A stretch of 64,000 nt of DNA from Arthrobacter sp. TPD3018. Lineage in GTDB: Bacteria > Pseudomonadota > Alphaproteobacteria > Sphingomonadales > Sphingomonadaceae. The notes under the pieces are model-generated. The model was not told the DNA's origin and ran no database searches. It worked only from the letters and a program-made list of their open reading frames with translations. Numbering within the stretch: the stretch's first letter is position 1; each line of letters begins with the position of its first letter. The translations under genes and the position numbers were made by a program. The stretch is taken from the NCBI GenBank assembly GCA_003075315.1, contig QDFQ01000001.1, positions 1,593,998 to 1,657,997 on the forward strand, in the 5' to 3' direction. Below, piece after piece: positions 1-8,843 of this stretch.

Positions 1-561
1 TCCGAAGAATCACTCGACGATCGGGCGCGGTGCGCGGCGGAGCGGGTGTGGATAGTCGACCCCCTCGATGGCACGCGTGATTATGCCGAGGGGCTGGACG
101 ATTGGGCGGTGCATATCGGCCTTGCGATCGGTGGCCGTCCGGCGGTGGGCGCAGTCGCGGTGCCGGCGACGGGGCGCGTCTATACGACTGCCGAGGCGTG
201 CTCGCGCCAGATCGTCTGCGGCGCGCCGCCGCGGATGGTGGTGAGCCGGACGCGAGCGACCGATATGGTGGAGCGCGTCGGCGTGGCGCTGGCGACGACG
301 CGGGTCGGGATGGGGTCGGCGGGCGTCAAGGCGATGGCGGTGGTCGATGGACGCGCCGACATCTATCTGCACGACGGCGGACAGTATGAGTGGGACAATT
401 GCGCGCCGGCCGCGGTGGCGCTGGCGGCCGGGCTCCATGCCTCGCGCATCGACGGCAGCCCCTTGGTCTATAATTGCGAGAACCCGCTGCTGCCCGATTT
501 GCTGATCTGTCGGCCCGAACTTGCCGATCAGGTGCTGGCGGCGGTGGCCGCGCTACGCTGA
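1..561 (+). CDS. Inositol monophosphatase family protein (CysQ/IMPase-like), 5' end outside the window
   Basis: The frame is open from base 1, so the start codon lies upstream; 186 residues are visible. It begins with an acidic EES..DD stretch followed by WIVDPLDGT (bases 46-72), the metal-binding signature of the Mg-dependent IMPase/FBPase/CysQ phosphatase fold. The C-terminal metal/substrate motif is present as WDNCAPAAVALAAG. Family members remove phosphate from inositol phosphate or from 3'-phosphoadenosine nucleotides. The GTRDY continuation and overall spacing suit a CysQ-like 3'(2'),5'-bisphosphate nucleotidase, but the substrate cannot be fixed from this fragment. The 3' end overlaps the convergent SBF transporter gene by 9 bp. 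Confidence 0.85.
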   Translation, partial: SEESLDDRARCAAERVWIVDPLDGTRDYAEGLDDWAVHIGLAIGGRPAVGAVAVPATGRVYTTAEACSRQIVCGAPPRMVVSRTRATDMVERVGVALATTRVGMGSAGVKAMAVVDGRADIYLHDGGQYEWDNCAPAAVALAAGLHASRIDGSPLVYNCENPLLPDLLICRPELADQVLAAVAALR

Positions 562-1545
562 GACGGCTTCGGCCTCGGCGAGGCTTGCGGCATTGGCGTA
601 GCGGCGGGCGATGATCGCGCAGGCGATCAACTGGATCTGGTGGAACAGCATCACCGGCAGTAGCACCGCGCCGACCTGCGCCGCCGGAAACAGCACACCC
701 GCCATCGGTACGCCCGACGCGAGGCTCTTCTTCGAACCGCAGAACAGCAGCACGATCTGGTCTTCGCGCGTGAAGCCGAGCGCACGGCCGGCGAGCCAGG
801 TGAGGACCAGCACGATCGCGAGCAGCGCGACGCAGGCGGCGGCGATCAGCGCGAGATCGGCCGCGGAGACGCGGTGCCACAGCCCCTCGACCACCGCAGC
901 ACCAAAGGCGGTGTAGACGACGAGCAGGATCGACCCGCGGTCGACGATGCCGACCAGCCCCTTATGCCGCCCGATGAAGCCGCCGATCCACGGGCGCAGC
1001 AGATGCCCGGCCACGAACGGGACCAGCAGTTGCAGCACGATCGATTCGACCGCGGCGAGGCTGATCCCCGCCTGTCCGCCGACGCCGCTCATCGTCAGCG
1101 CGACCAGCGCGGGCGTCAGCACGATGCCGATCAGGTTTGAAAAGGACGCGCTGCACACCGCCGCCGCGACATTGCCGCGCGCGATGGCGGTAAAGGCGAT
1201 CGAGGATTGCACGGTCGAGGGCAGCAGCGTCAGGAACACCATACCCGCCGCGACCGGTGCGGCGAGGCCGGGCAAGCGCCCGAACGCCAGCCCCAATAGC
1301 GGAAACACTGCAAAGGTCGTCGCGAGGACGGCGAGATGCAGCCGCCAGTTGCGCGCGCCCTGCCAGATCGCCTCGCGCGACAGCTTGGCGCCGTGCAGGA
1401 AGAACAGCAGCACGATCCCCGCATCCGCCACGATCCCCGCCACGCGCGCCCATTCGCCGCGCGCGGGCAGCACGCTCGCCAGCACGACGGTGCCGAGAAG
1501 CATGAGGATGAACGGTTCGACGAAGCTGAGGATACGGCGGATCAT
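553..1545 (-). CDS. Bile acid:sodium symporter (SBF)-like transporter
   Basis: A 330-residue integral membrane protein with about ten hydrophobic segments. It matches the SBF-like/putative Na-dependent transporter family (short N-terminal tail, FFLHGAKL after the second helix, STVQSSIAFT in the middle, LLFCGSKKSLASGVP near the end). Members carry organic anions across the inner membrane with Na+; the substrate here is unknown. The ATG is preceded by an AGGGCGG ribosome-site-like stretch. No operon partner: the next upstream feature is a tRNA gene, and the downstream gene is convergent. Confidence 0.85.
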   Translation of the reverse strand: MIRRILSFVEPFILMLLGTVVLASVLPARGEWARVAGIVADAGIVLLFFLHGAKLSREAIWQGARNWRLHLAVLATTFAVFPLLGLAFGRLPGLAAPVAAGMVFLTLLPSTVQSSIAFTAIARGNVAAAVCSASFSNLIGIVLTPALVALTMSGVGGQAGISLAAVESIVLQLLVPFVAGHLLRPWIGGFIGRHKGLVGIVDRGSILLVVYTAFGAAVVEGLWHRVSAADLALIAAACVALLAIVLVLTWLAGRALGFTREDQIVLLFCGSKKSLASGVPMAGVLFPAAQVGAVLLPVMLFHQIQLIACAIIARRYANAASLAEAEAVSA

Positions 1546-1623
1546 GCGGCCGCCCTAAAGCGCGTTTCGCTGCGCCACAAACGATAACCCCCGCCACATC
1601 AATGATGTGAGCGGGGGAAATCC

Positions 1624-1700
1624 TGGCGCGCCCGGAACGATTCGAACGTCCGACCCTCAGATTCGTAGTCTGATGCTCTATCCAGCTGAGCTACGGGCGC
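1624..1700 (-). tRNA. tRNA-Arg (anticodon ACG)
   Basis: A 77-nt cloverleaf on the minus strand. The 7-bp acceptor stem GCGCCCG/CGGGCGC pairs 1694-1700 with 1628-1634, with discriminator G and an encoded CCA (plus-strand TGG at 1624-1626). The anticodon arm has stem CAGA/TCTG and loop CTACGAA; the ACG anticodon (1664-1666) reads Arg CGN codons after A-to-I editing. The D-loop (GCTCAGCTGGATAGAGC) and T-loop (GTTCGAATC) are canonical. Confidence 0.97.
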
Positions 1701-1784
1701 GCATTGGAGGCGCGCTGATAGCAGACGCTTCGAAACGCGCAAGTGCGTTGCGCCATTTTCTTGCACACCCTACAGCCGACCCCC

Positions 1785-2282
1785 ATGAAAGTCGCTCTGT
1801 CGCTCGCTATTGCCCTCGCCACGCTGTCGGCCTGTTCGCGCGACACGACCCGCTATCCCTCGCTGGCGCCGCGTGCGGTGGAGAAGCTTGGCTTCGCCGA
1901 GCCCGAGGTGCCGGTGGTCGAGGCCAAGCCCGATCCGGCGCTGGATGCCAAGATCGGGGAGTTCGGCGTAAAGCTGGACCGCATGAGCAAGGGGTTCGCC
2001 GCCGACGCCGCCAAGGCCGATGCCGCCGCGGCGAAGGCGAAGGGCAAGGCCGTCGGCAGCGATGCGTGGCTCGATGCGCAGACGGCGCTCGCGCAGCTCG
2101 ACGACTGGCGGGCGCAGACGTCGTCTCTGTTGAGCGATATCGACGTGATCGCGGCCGATCGCGCGGCAAAGCTGGAGCCAGCCTATCCCGCGCTTGGCAC
2201 GGTCCGGGAGCGCATTGCGGCGGAGGCCGCCAAGCAGGCCGCGGCGATCGACCGCATCCAGGCGTCGCTTCCCGCCGCCTAA
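1785..2282 (+). CDS. Small predicted lipoprotein with coiled-coil, unknown function
   Basis: 165 residues if started at the ATG that gives MKVALSLAIALATLSAC, a lipoprotein signal peptide with lipobox LSAC (Cys 17). An in-frame ATG 42 bases upstream would add a non-hydrophobic tail in front of the signal, so the later start is preferred. The mature protein is Ala/Lys/Asp-rich and probably helical (residues about 60-160), consistent with a periplasmic coiled coil. I do not recognise the family. Its stop overlaps the stop of the convergent spermidine-synthase-like gene by 4 bp. Confidence 0.7.
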   Translation: MKVALSLAIALATLSACSRDTTRYPSLAPRAVEKLGFAEPEVPVVEAKPDPALDAKIGEFGVKLDRMSKGFAADAAKADAAAAKAKGKAVGSDAWLDAQTALAQLDDWRAQTSSLLSDIDVIAADRAAKLEPAYPALGTVRERIAAEAAKQAAAIDRIQASLPAA

Positions 2283-4492
2283 GGCCCCCATTTCAGCAGC
2301 GGCAGGATCGTCGAATAATCGTCGGTCCACGGAGTGAGGCCGGCGCGCCGCGTCAGCGGTTGCCACTGGCCGCCCCGTTTGGCGAGAGCGGCTAGCGTCA
2401 GGGGGTCGCGAGACAGCGCGATCCACTGGCTGGCGGAAGCGATCGCGGTGTAGCGCGGCGGCTGGTAAAACAGCTTCGCTGCATGCCAGCCGCCGTCCCT
2501 TGCCAAGGCCGCAACGACGGGTTCGAGATCGAGGAATCGGTTCGAGATGTGGACGAGCAGCAGCCCCCGGGGCTGGAGCACGCGGGCATAAGCCCGGAAG
2601 GCTTCGCGCGTCATCAGATGCGCCGGGATCGCGTCCGAGGAAAAGGCGTCGAGCGCCAGCAGATCGAGGCTGTCGGGCGCGTCCTCCTCGAGGCTGAGAC
2701 GCGCGTCGCCGATACGGATCGTGGGATTCGGCAGGCAGTTGCGCAAATAGGTGAATTGGCCGGTGTCTCGCGCGATATGCACGACGACGGGATCGATCTC
2801 ATAGAAACGCCAGCGCTGGCCGGGCTGCGCATAGCAAGCGAGCGTGCCCGTCCCGAGCCCGACGACACCGACGCGCGCGCGCGGTCCGTATAGCGGATCG
2901 AGCGCGCTCATAGCGCGGCCGATGCCGGAGGGCGGCGCGTAATAACTGGTCGGCAAGCGTTCGAGGATCGGGTTGCCGATGAACTGGATGCCATGGACGG
3001 TCGTGCCATGGTCGAGCTCGCGCACGCCGGGTCGGTCGCGGACGGTATAGACGCCAAAATAGCTGCGGGTGCGCGCGCCCTGTTCCAGCGACAGCTCGAC
3101 CGCACGCCAGCCGCCGAAGATCACCAGTGCGACGGCGAGGGTAAGCGCATAGGCCGGACGTGCACCGATCGCGATCACGCCGATCAACGCGATGACGATG
3201 AAGGTCAGGCCCTGATGGCCATCGCCGAATAGATCGCCGGGGCCGCGGAAGGTCAGGCCCGCCAACGCCGCGAGCAGGACGGTGACGACCGCATAGGCCA
3301 AGAGACGCCGCCGCGGCGTGGTCCACATCGACCGGATCGCGCGCGTCAGGTACAATTGCGGCACCAGCAGCCCGGCGGCGAAGATCAGGATCGGATACTC
3401 GTACGTCCAGTCGAAGACGACCGGCGCGATCAGCGCCGCAAACACGCCGCCCAATGCGCCGCCCACCGCCATGGCGAGGTAGAATCCGGTGAGACGATCG
3501 GGCGCGGGACGCGAGCGATACAGCTGCGTGTGCAGCGCAACCGAGGCCATGAACAGCAAGGTCAGCGCGATGGCGAGATTGACCAACGGCGATTCATTGA
3601 AACCGCCGACCATCACGCCGCCGAACAGCAAGATGGTGATGGGCGCAATCCGCGTCAGCAGATCGGCGAGGAACCGGTCGGTGGCGAAGGCGACGGAAAA
3701 GCTGAGCAGATACAGGCCGAGCGGCAGCACCCAGAGCAGCGGCATCGCGACGATGTCGGTGGTAATATAGGTCGAGGTCGCGAGCATCAGCCCTGAGGGC
3801 ACCAGCGCAAGTGCGATCCAATGCGCGATGCGGCGCCGGGTCGCGGGCGCGCTGGTCGGGCGCGCCGCGGCTTTGCCCACCCCACGCGGCAGATGCCAGG
3901 CACAGCCGACGACGAGTGCGATCAGGAGGACGTAGCCCGCGCTCCAGACGAGGCTTTGCGTGTGCAGCGTCAGCAGCGGCTCGACGACGAGCGGATAAGC
4001 GATCAGGCCGGCGAAGCTGCCGAGGTTCGAGGCGGCATAAAGCCCATAGGGATCGCCCCCCCGGCTCGCCATGCTGAACCAGCGTTGCACCAGCGGCGCC
4101 TGAGCCGAAACGGCGAAGAACAACGGCCCGATCGATGCACCGAGCAGCCACGGCACCCAGACCGCCAGCGACACGCTGGCAGGCCCCGCCCCCAGCGCCA
4201 GCCCGATCGGCAGCCACGCACCGGCGACGAGCAGCACGCCGAGATGCACCGCCGCCTGCGCCATCGGCCGGATGCGCCCAAGGGCATGGGCATAGGCATA
4301 GCCGGCGAGCAGCAGCGTCTGGTAGACGAGCATCGCCGAATTCCACACCGCCGGCGCCCCACCCAGGCGCGGCAACGCCATGCGAGCCACCATCGGCTGG
4401 ACGAGGAACAGCAGAAACGATCCCGTCAGGATCGTCGCGACGAACAGCAGGCGGCCGGCATGGCCGATGGCAGTGCTTTCACTGTCGCTCAC
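2279..4492 (-). CDS. Fused MFS transporter / spermidine synthase-like protein
   Basis: 737 residues. The first two thirds contain about a dozen membrane segments starting LLFVATILTGSFLLFLVQPM, typical of the fused MFS/spermidine synthase family. The C-terminal part (about residues 500-737) is a Rossmann-type aminopropyltransferase domain with VGVVGLGTGTLACYA and YEIDPVVVHIA, then LDAFSSDAIPAHL at the catalytic-loop position. Whether it makes polyamines is unproven in the family. The start is GTG (4490-4492) overlapping the TGA of the upstream acetyltransferase (GTGA), so it is translationally coupled as the last gene of a hemB-GNAT-MFS/SpeE operon. Confidence 0.85.
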   Translation of the reverse strand: MSDSESTAIGHAGRLLFVATILTGSFLLFLVQPMVARMALPRLGGAPAVWNSAMLVYQTLLLAGYAYAHALGRIRPMAQAAVHLGVLLVAGAWLPIGLALGAGPASVSLAVWVPWLLGASIGPLFFAVSAQAPLVQRWFSMASRGGDPYGLYAASNLGSFAGLIAYPLVVEPLLTLHTQSLVWSAGYVLLIALVVGCAWHLPRGVGKAAARPTSAPATRRRIAHWIALALVPSGLMLATSTYITTDIVAMPLLWVLPLGLYLLSFSVAFATDRFLADLLTRIAPITILLFGGVMVGGFNESPLVNLAIALTLLFMASVALHTQLYRSRPAPDRLTGFYLAMAVGGALGGVFAALIAPVVFDWTYEYPILIFAAGLLVPQLYLTRAIRSMWTTPRRRLLAYAVVTVLLAALAGLTFRGPGDLFGDGHQGLTFIVIALIGVIAIGARPAYALTLAVALVIFGGWRAVELSLEQGARTRSYFGVYTVRDRPGVRELDHGTTVHGIQFIGNPILERLPTSYYAPPSGIGRAMSALDPLYGPRARVGVVGLGTGTLACYAQPGQRWRFYEIDPVVVHIARDTGQFTYLRNCLPNPTIRIGDARLSLEEDAPDSLDLLALDAFSSDAIPAHLMTREAFRAYARVLQPRGLLLVHISNRFLDLEPVVAALARDGGWHAAKLFYQPPRYTAIASASQWIALSRDPLTLAALAKRGGQWQPLTRRAGLTPWTDDYSTILPLLKWGP

Positions 4493-5022
4493 GCGGGGCG
4501 GTCGATCCGATAGAGAACGTGCCGGCGCAGCGGGCTGTCTTCCGGGAGGAAGGGATGGTCAAAATCCGCCGCCACGACGTGGCGCATTCCAAGCCGCTCC
4601 ATCAGGCGGCGGCTCGGGATATTGTCTTGCACAGTGATCGCAACGACGTGAGGAGCGCTGGTCGTCTTCCAGACATAGCTCAGGCTCGCCTGCGCGGCTT
4701 CCAGCGCATAGCCCTGACCACGATAATCGGGTTCGAACCGCCAGCCGATCTCCATCTCGCCCGCGATCGGCAAGCCCGGACGCGCCGGCTTCGTGCCGCA
4801 CATGCCGATCGGCTGGCGGTCGGCGCGGCGCTCGACCAGCCAGCCGCAGGTTCCGCCGGTCACAAAGAACGTTTGCTGACGATCAAAGGCCTGATCGTCC
4901 TCCTCACGGGTGCGCAACGGCCCGAGATAGCGCATCGTATCGGGATCGTTGCCGAGCCGATGAAACAGCGCACGATCCTCTTCGCGCCACGGCCGGAGGA
5001 TCAGCCGTTCGGTCTCGATCAC
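4489..5022 (-). CDS. GNAT family N-acetyltransferase (RimJ/RimL-like)
   Basis: 177 residues opening with METERLILRPW-type sequence (here VIETERLILRPWREED), the usual N-terminus of RimJ/RimL-type acetyltransferases. The acetyl-CoA loop is YRGQGYALEAAQASLSYV, followed by NIPSRRLMERLGMR, the conserved C-terminal part of the fold. It presumably acetylates a small molecule or protein N-terminus; the substrate is unknown. The GTG start overlaps the hemB stop (GTGA), and its own stop overlaps the next start in the same way, so all three genes are coupled. Confidence 0.9.
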   Translation of the reverse strand: MIETERLILRPWREEDRALFHRLGNDPDTMRYLGPLRTREEDDQAFDRQQTFFVTGGTCGWLVERRADRQPIGMCGTKPARPGLPIAGEMEIGWRFEPDYRGQGYALEAAQASLSYVWKTTSAPHVVAITVQDNIPSRRLMERLGMRHVVAADFDHPFLPEDSPLRRHVLYRIDRPA

Positions 5023-6011
5023 GCGCCGAGCAGCCGCGCGGCGTGTGCCGCATGGTAGGTCAGGACGCCCGAGCAGCCGGCGCGCTTGAAGGCCATCAGC
5101 GTTTCCAGCACCAGCGCGTCGCGATCGCCCGCGCCGGCGGCCACCGACGCCTCGATCATCGCATATTCGCCCGACACCTGATAGGCGAACACCGGCACCT
5201 CGAACCGCTGTTTCACGCGGACGATGATGTCGAGATAGGGCAGGCCCGGCTTCACCATCACCGTGTCGGCGCCCTCGGCGAGATCCAACGCGACTTCGCG
5301 CAACGCTTCCTCGGCGTTGGCATGATCCATCTGATAGGTCTTCTTGTCGCCCTTCAACAGGCCGCGGCTGCCGACCGCGTCGCGGAACGGGCCGTAGAAG
5401 CCGCTGGCGTACTTGGCGGCATAGCTCATGATCTGGACGTTATGGGCGCCCTCGCCCTCCAAAGCCGCGCGGATCATGCCGATGCGGCCGTCCATCATGT
5501 CCGACGGCGCGATGATGTCGGCACCGGCGCGCATCTGGTTGACCGCTTGCTGCACCAGCAGGTCGGCGGTCGTATCGTTGACGACATAGCCCGCCGCATC
5601 GACCAGCCCGTCATGGCCGTGGCTGGTATAGGGATCGAGCGCGACGTCGGTCAGCACACCGACCTCGGGCACGGCATCCTTGATCGCGCGGGTGGCCTGG
5701 CACATCAGATTGTCGGGATTGAGTGCCTCGCGCCCGTCCTCGGTCTTGAGGTGCGCGGGCGTGTAGGGGAAGAGCGCGACGCACGGGATGCCGAGGTCCC
5801 TCGCCTCTTTCGCGCGCGCGACGATGCCGTCGACCGACCAGCGCGACACGCCGGGCAGGCTGGCAATCGGCTGCTCCACCCCCTGCCCCTCGACCACGAA
5901 CAGCGGCCAGATCAGATCCGCGGGCGTCAGGACGGTTTCGGCATGGAGCCGGCGGCTCCAGTCGCTCGCACGGGTGCGACGAAGGCGAAGCGCGGGATAG
6001 GATGCTGACAT
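5019..6011 (-). CDS. hemB: Delta-aminolevulinic acid dehydratase (porphobilinogen synthase)
   Basis: 330 residues from the ATG giving MSASYPALRLRRTRAS; an upstream in-frame start would add a basic 12-residue tail not expected for HemB. The enzyme condenses two 5-aminolevulinates to porphobilinogen in tetrapyrrole synthesis. The two active-site lysines are present: Lys200 in MSYAAKYASGFYGPFRDA and Lys254 in VMVKPGLPYLD. The metal-site region reads DVALDPYTSHGHDG, i.e. without the Cys triad of Zn enzymes, so it should belong to the Mg/K-dependent Asp-rich class known from alphaproteobacteria. First gene of the coupled hemB-GNAT-MFS/SpeE operon and divergent from the lipid kinase. Confidence 0.97.
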   Translation of the reverse strand: MSASYPALRLRRTRASDWSRRLHAETVLTPADLIWPLFVVEGQGVEQPIASLPGVSRWSVDGIVARAKEARDLGIPCVALFPYTPAHLKTEDGREALNPDNLMCQATRAIKDAVPEVGVLTDVALDPYTSHGHDGLVDAAGYVVNDTTADLLVQQAVNQMRAGADIIAPSDMMDGRIGMIRAALEGEGAHNVQIMSYAAKYASGFYGPFRDAVGSRGLLKGDKKTYQMDHANAEEALREVALDLAEGADTVMVKPGLPYLDIIVRVKQRFEVPVFAYQVSGEYAMIEASVAAGAGDRDALVLETLMAFKRAGCSGVLTYHAAHAARLLGA

Positions 6012-6101
6012 GGATTCGGCTTTGCGGGATCGCAGGCGTAGTCGCAAGCGTTACGCAGGCGTAATCCTTATCCGCATGGAAGTTCTGGGGAATCTTGCGA
6101 C

Positions 6102-6980
6102 ATGGTGCAATTCCGATCCGCCGCGATGATCGTCAATGCCAAGTCGCGGAAAGGGCAGAAGCTTTTCCAGCGGGCCTGTGCGGCGATGGATGGGCTGGAC
6201 TTTCCGGTCGACGCCCATGCCGTCGAAAATCCCGATGACCTGGAAGCGACGGTCGAGCGCGCATTGGCGAAGAAACCCGACTTGGTGATCCTGGGCGGGG
6301 GTGATGGGACAGTCAGCGGCCTCGTCGACCTGCTGGTCGGCAAGGGCGTGACGCTAGCGGTGCTGCCGCTCGGCACGGCGAACAGCTTCGCGCGGACGCT
6401 GGGCCTGCCGATCGATGTCGAGGGCGCGATCGAGGTGATCCGTACGGGAGTGCCCAAGCGGATCGACCTCGGCATGATCGACGACGATTATTTCGCCAAT
6501 TGCGCCGCGATGGGGATCAGCCCGCAGATCGCCGAGACGGTGCCGCACGGCCTGAAGAAGGTGCTGGGGCGGATCGGCTATCTCGGCTGGGCGGCGTGGC
6601 AGTTCGTCCGCTTCAAGCCATTCATGCTGACGATCGACGACGGCGTAGAGACGCACCGGCTGCGCGTGGTCGAGGTTAGGATCAGCAACGGGCCCTATCA
6701 TGGCGGCACGTGGCTGGTGGACGAGGCGTCGGTACAATCGGGCCGCATCGTCGTGCAAGCGGTGACGGGGCGTTACAAGCGGACGCTGGTCAAGAACTGG
6801 GCGGCGAGCTTCCTAGGGCTGAAGGCGCGGCACCAGGATACGGTAAGCTTCAGCGGCACCGCGCTGAAGGTGGATACGCGACCGTCCCTGCCGATTTCGA
6901 TCGATGGCGAGGTGCTGGCGCATACGCCCATCACCGCGCGGGTCGCAGCGGGGGCGATCGAGGTCATGGCGCCCGCGTGA
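6102..6980 (+). CDS. Diacylglycerol/lipid kinase family protein (YegS-like)
   Basis: 292 residues with the DAGK catalytic domain. The nucleotide-binding GGGDGT lies at residues 65-70 and PLGTANSFAR at 89-98, followed by the lipid-kinase beta-sandwich half ending in ISIDGEVL. Members phosphorylate diacylglycerol, sphingosine or related lipids with ATP. In a glycosphingolipid-containing organism a sphingoid substrate is conceivable, but that is only inference. Divergent from hemB across 90 bp; its 3' end overlaps a convergent lipoprotein gene. Confidence 0.9.
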   Translation: MVQFRSAAMIVNAKSRKGQKLFQRACAAMDGLDFPVDAHAVENPDDLEATVERALAKKPDLVILGGGDGTVSGLVDLLVGKGVTLAVLPLGTANSFARTLGLPIDVEGAIEVIRTGVPKRIDLGMIDDDYFANCAAMGISPQIAETVPHGLKKVLGRIGYLGWAAWQFVRFKPFMLTIDDGVETHRLRVVEVRISNGPYHGGTWLVDEASVQSGRIVVQAVTGRYKRTLVKNWAASFLGLKARHQDTVSFSGTALKVDTRPSLPISIDGEVLAHTPITARVAAGAIEVMAPA

Positions 6981-7392
6981 TCGTCACCGGCGCCGTGTGG
7001 AGCGGATAGTCGCGGTCGTCCTCCGCCATCACGATGCCGCCCTTGGCATCGCGAAGGTAGAAGCGGCAGAAGATGCTGCGCTCGTCTACGAAGCGCAGGC
7101 AGACACGATCGGGCGTGATGCGGTAGCGGCCGCTCGTGTCGGGACGATCGTAGGCGAGCGTATAGGCGTCGCCGGTCGCGGCAAAGCGCTCGGTCGGGCC
7201 AGGGCGACCGCCGGTGCCGGGGCGGGTCTGCACGCTGCCGCGGACCAATTGCTCCAGCGCCTGCCCGCGGATCAGCGTCAGCGTTGCGCTATCGCGGATC
7301 GGCACCGGCAGGCGCGGCGGTGCGGGGCTCGGCGCGGAGGGCGAGCAGGCGGCGAGCGCCAGCAGTACGGCGAGGAGAAGCGGACGGAGCAT
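6964..7392 (-). CDS. Predicted lipoprotein, unknown function
   Basis: 142 residues from the ATG; a GTG one codon upstream (7395) is equally possible. The N-terminus MLRPLLLAVLLALAACSPS is a lipoprotein signal with lipobox LAAC. After a Pro-rich linker there is a globular part with a short conserved-looking CLRFVDERSIFCRFYLRD segment. I do not recognise the family. It is convergent with the lipid kinase (17-bp overlap) and divergent from the photolyase. Confidence 0.7.
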   Translation of the reverse strand: MLRPLLLAVLLALAACSPSAPSPAPPRLPVPIRDSATLTLIRGQALEQLVRGSVQTRPGTGGRPGPTERFAATGDAYTLAYDRPDTSGRYRITPDRVCLRFVDERSIFCRFYLRDAKGGIVMAEDDRDYPLHTAPVTITRAP

Positions 7393-7439
7393 CACGCAGG
7401 ACTTTTGCGGGCGGCCGTCGTTCCCGGCAAGCCCAGGTA

Positions 7440-7458
7440 GGAACTTAACCTATGTTCC
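7440..7458. promoter_or_regulatory. Inverted repeat GGAAC-N9-GTTCC upstream of phrB
   Basis: Perfect 5-bp arms (7440-7444 and 7454-7458), ending 17 bp before the photolyase start codon. It could be an operator for a light or stress regulator. No regulator is identified, and short repeats of this kind can arise by chance. Confidence 0.25.
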
Positions 7459-7475
7459 GCCGATTGGAGCGATCG

Positions 7476-8840
7476 ATGAACGCCCCTACCCTGTTATGGC
7501 TGCGGCAGGACCTACGCCTGCACGACCAGCCCGCTCTCGCCGCCGCTGCCCATGCGGGGCCGGTCATTCCGGTCTACATTCTGGACGACGATGCACCGGG
7601 CGAATGGCGGATCGGCGGGGCGCAACGGTGGTGGCTGCATCACAGCCTTGCTGCATTGGGCAAGAGCCTGGAGGCGAAGCACAGCCGGCTGATCCTGCGA
7701 CGCGGCGATGCGGTGAGCGTGTTGCGCCAACTGTGCGAGGAGACCGGCGCGGACGCAATCCACGCCACGCGGCATTACGAGCCATGGTGGCGCGAGGCCG
7801 AGGCGGCGCTGGGCGACCAGCTGATCCTGCACGATGGCGATCGCCTGGCGCGCGTCGAGGATGTGACCACGGGGGCGGGCACGCCATTCAAAGTCTTTTC
7901 GTCGTTCTGGAAGGCATTGCAGGAGCATCTGCCGCCCCCGGAACCCGTGCCGATGCCGCGCACGATTGCGGCGCCGGACCATTGGCCGAAGAGCGATACC
8001 TTGACGGACTGGGCTCTGCTGCCGTCGAAGCCGGACTGGTCGGGCGGATTCGGCGAGGATTGGGTGCCCGGCGAAGGCGAGGCGCTGGCCAAGGTAAAGC
8101 AATGGCCAGCGGACGTCGGCGACTATGACCGGCGCCGCAACCTGCCATCGGAAGAGGGCACGTCGCGCCTGTCGCCGCACCTGCATCATGGTGAGGTTTC
8201 GCCGCGGACGCTCTACCATGCGCTGCGGGGCAAGGCGGACACGATGCCGTATCTGCGCGAGATCGCATGGCGCGATTTTACAGCTGGCGTGCTGCTCGCC
8301 ATGCCCGATTACGGCACGGTCAACGGACGTCGGCAATATGATGCGATGCCGTGGCGGACAGGCGCAGACGCAAAGCGCGACTTGAAGGCCTGGCAGCAGG
8401 GGCGCACCGGCTATCCGATCGTCGATGCGGGCATGCGTCAGCTGTGGACCAGTGGCTGGATCCACAATCGTGTACGGATGATCGCGGCGAGCTTCCTCGT
8501 CAAACACCTGTTGATCGACTGGCGCGACGGCGAACGCTGGTATTGGGACTGTCTGGTCGACGCCGATTACGGGAACAATGCGGTCAATTGGCAGTGGATC
8601 GCGGGGACTGGCGTCGACGCCAACATGTTCGGGCGGATCATGGCGCCGCTCAGCCAGTCGGAGAAATTCGACGCGGCCGATTACATCCGCCGATGGGTGC
8701 CCGAGCTGGCGGACCTCTCCGATACCGCGATTCACGACCCCGACGCGCATGACGCCCGGCCGAAAGGCTATCCGCCCAAGATCATCGGCCATCGCGAGGC
8801 ACGCGATCGTGCGCTGACGGCTGCGAAGACCCTGCGCTGA
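7476..8840 (+). CDS. phrB: Deoxyribodipyrimidine photolyase (cryptochrome/photolyase family, class I)
   Basis: 454 residues. It repairs UV-induced cyclobutane pyrimidine dimers using reduced FAD and blue light. The N-terminal antenna domain starts LLWLRQDLRLHDQPAL. The FAD domain carries EGTSRLSPHLHHGEVSPR, WQQGRTGYPIVDAGMRQL, GWIHNRVRM, WRDGERWYWD and NNAVNWQWIAGTG, including the tryptophans of the electron-transfer chain. The ATG at 7476 follows GGAGC at a good distance; an in-frame ATG at 7452 lacks a ribosome site. It ends 3 bp before the convergent LysR gene. Confidence 0.95.
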   Translation: MNAPTLLWLRQDLRLHDQPALAAAAHAGPVIPVYILDDDAPGEWRIGGAQRWWLHHSLAALGKSLEAKHSRLILRRGDAVSVLRQLCEETGADAIHATRHYEPWWREAEAALGDQLILHDGDRLARVEDVTTGAGTPFKVFSSFWKALQEHLPPPEPVPMPRTIAAPDHWPKSDTLTDWALLPSKPDWSGGFGEDWVPGEGEALAKVKQWPADVGDYDRRRNLPSEEGTSRLSPHLHHGEVSPRTLYHALRGKADTMPYLREIAWRDFTAGVLLAMPDYGTVNGRRQYDAMPWRTGADAKRDLKAWQQGRTGYPIVDAGMRQLWTSGWIHNRVRMIAASFLVKHLLIDWRDGERWYWDCLVDADYGNNAVNWQWIAGTGVDANMFGRIMAPLSQSEKFDAADYIRRWVPELADLSDTAIHDPDAHDARPKGYPPKIIGHREARDRALTAAKTLR

Positions 8841-8843
8841 GCG

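Noticed and set aside
7440..7465. EcfG-type promoter for phrB at GGAAC 7440
   Set aside because: No CGTT at 16-17 bases; the downstream stretch reads GATT and overlaps the ribosome site.
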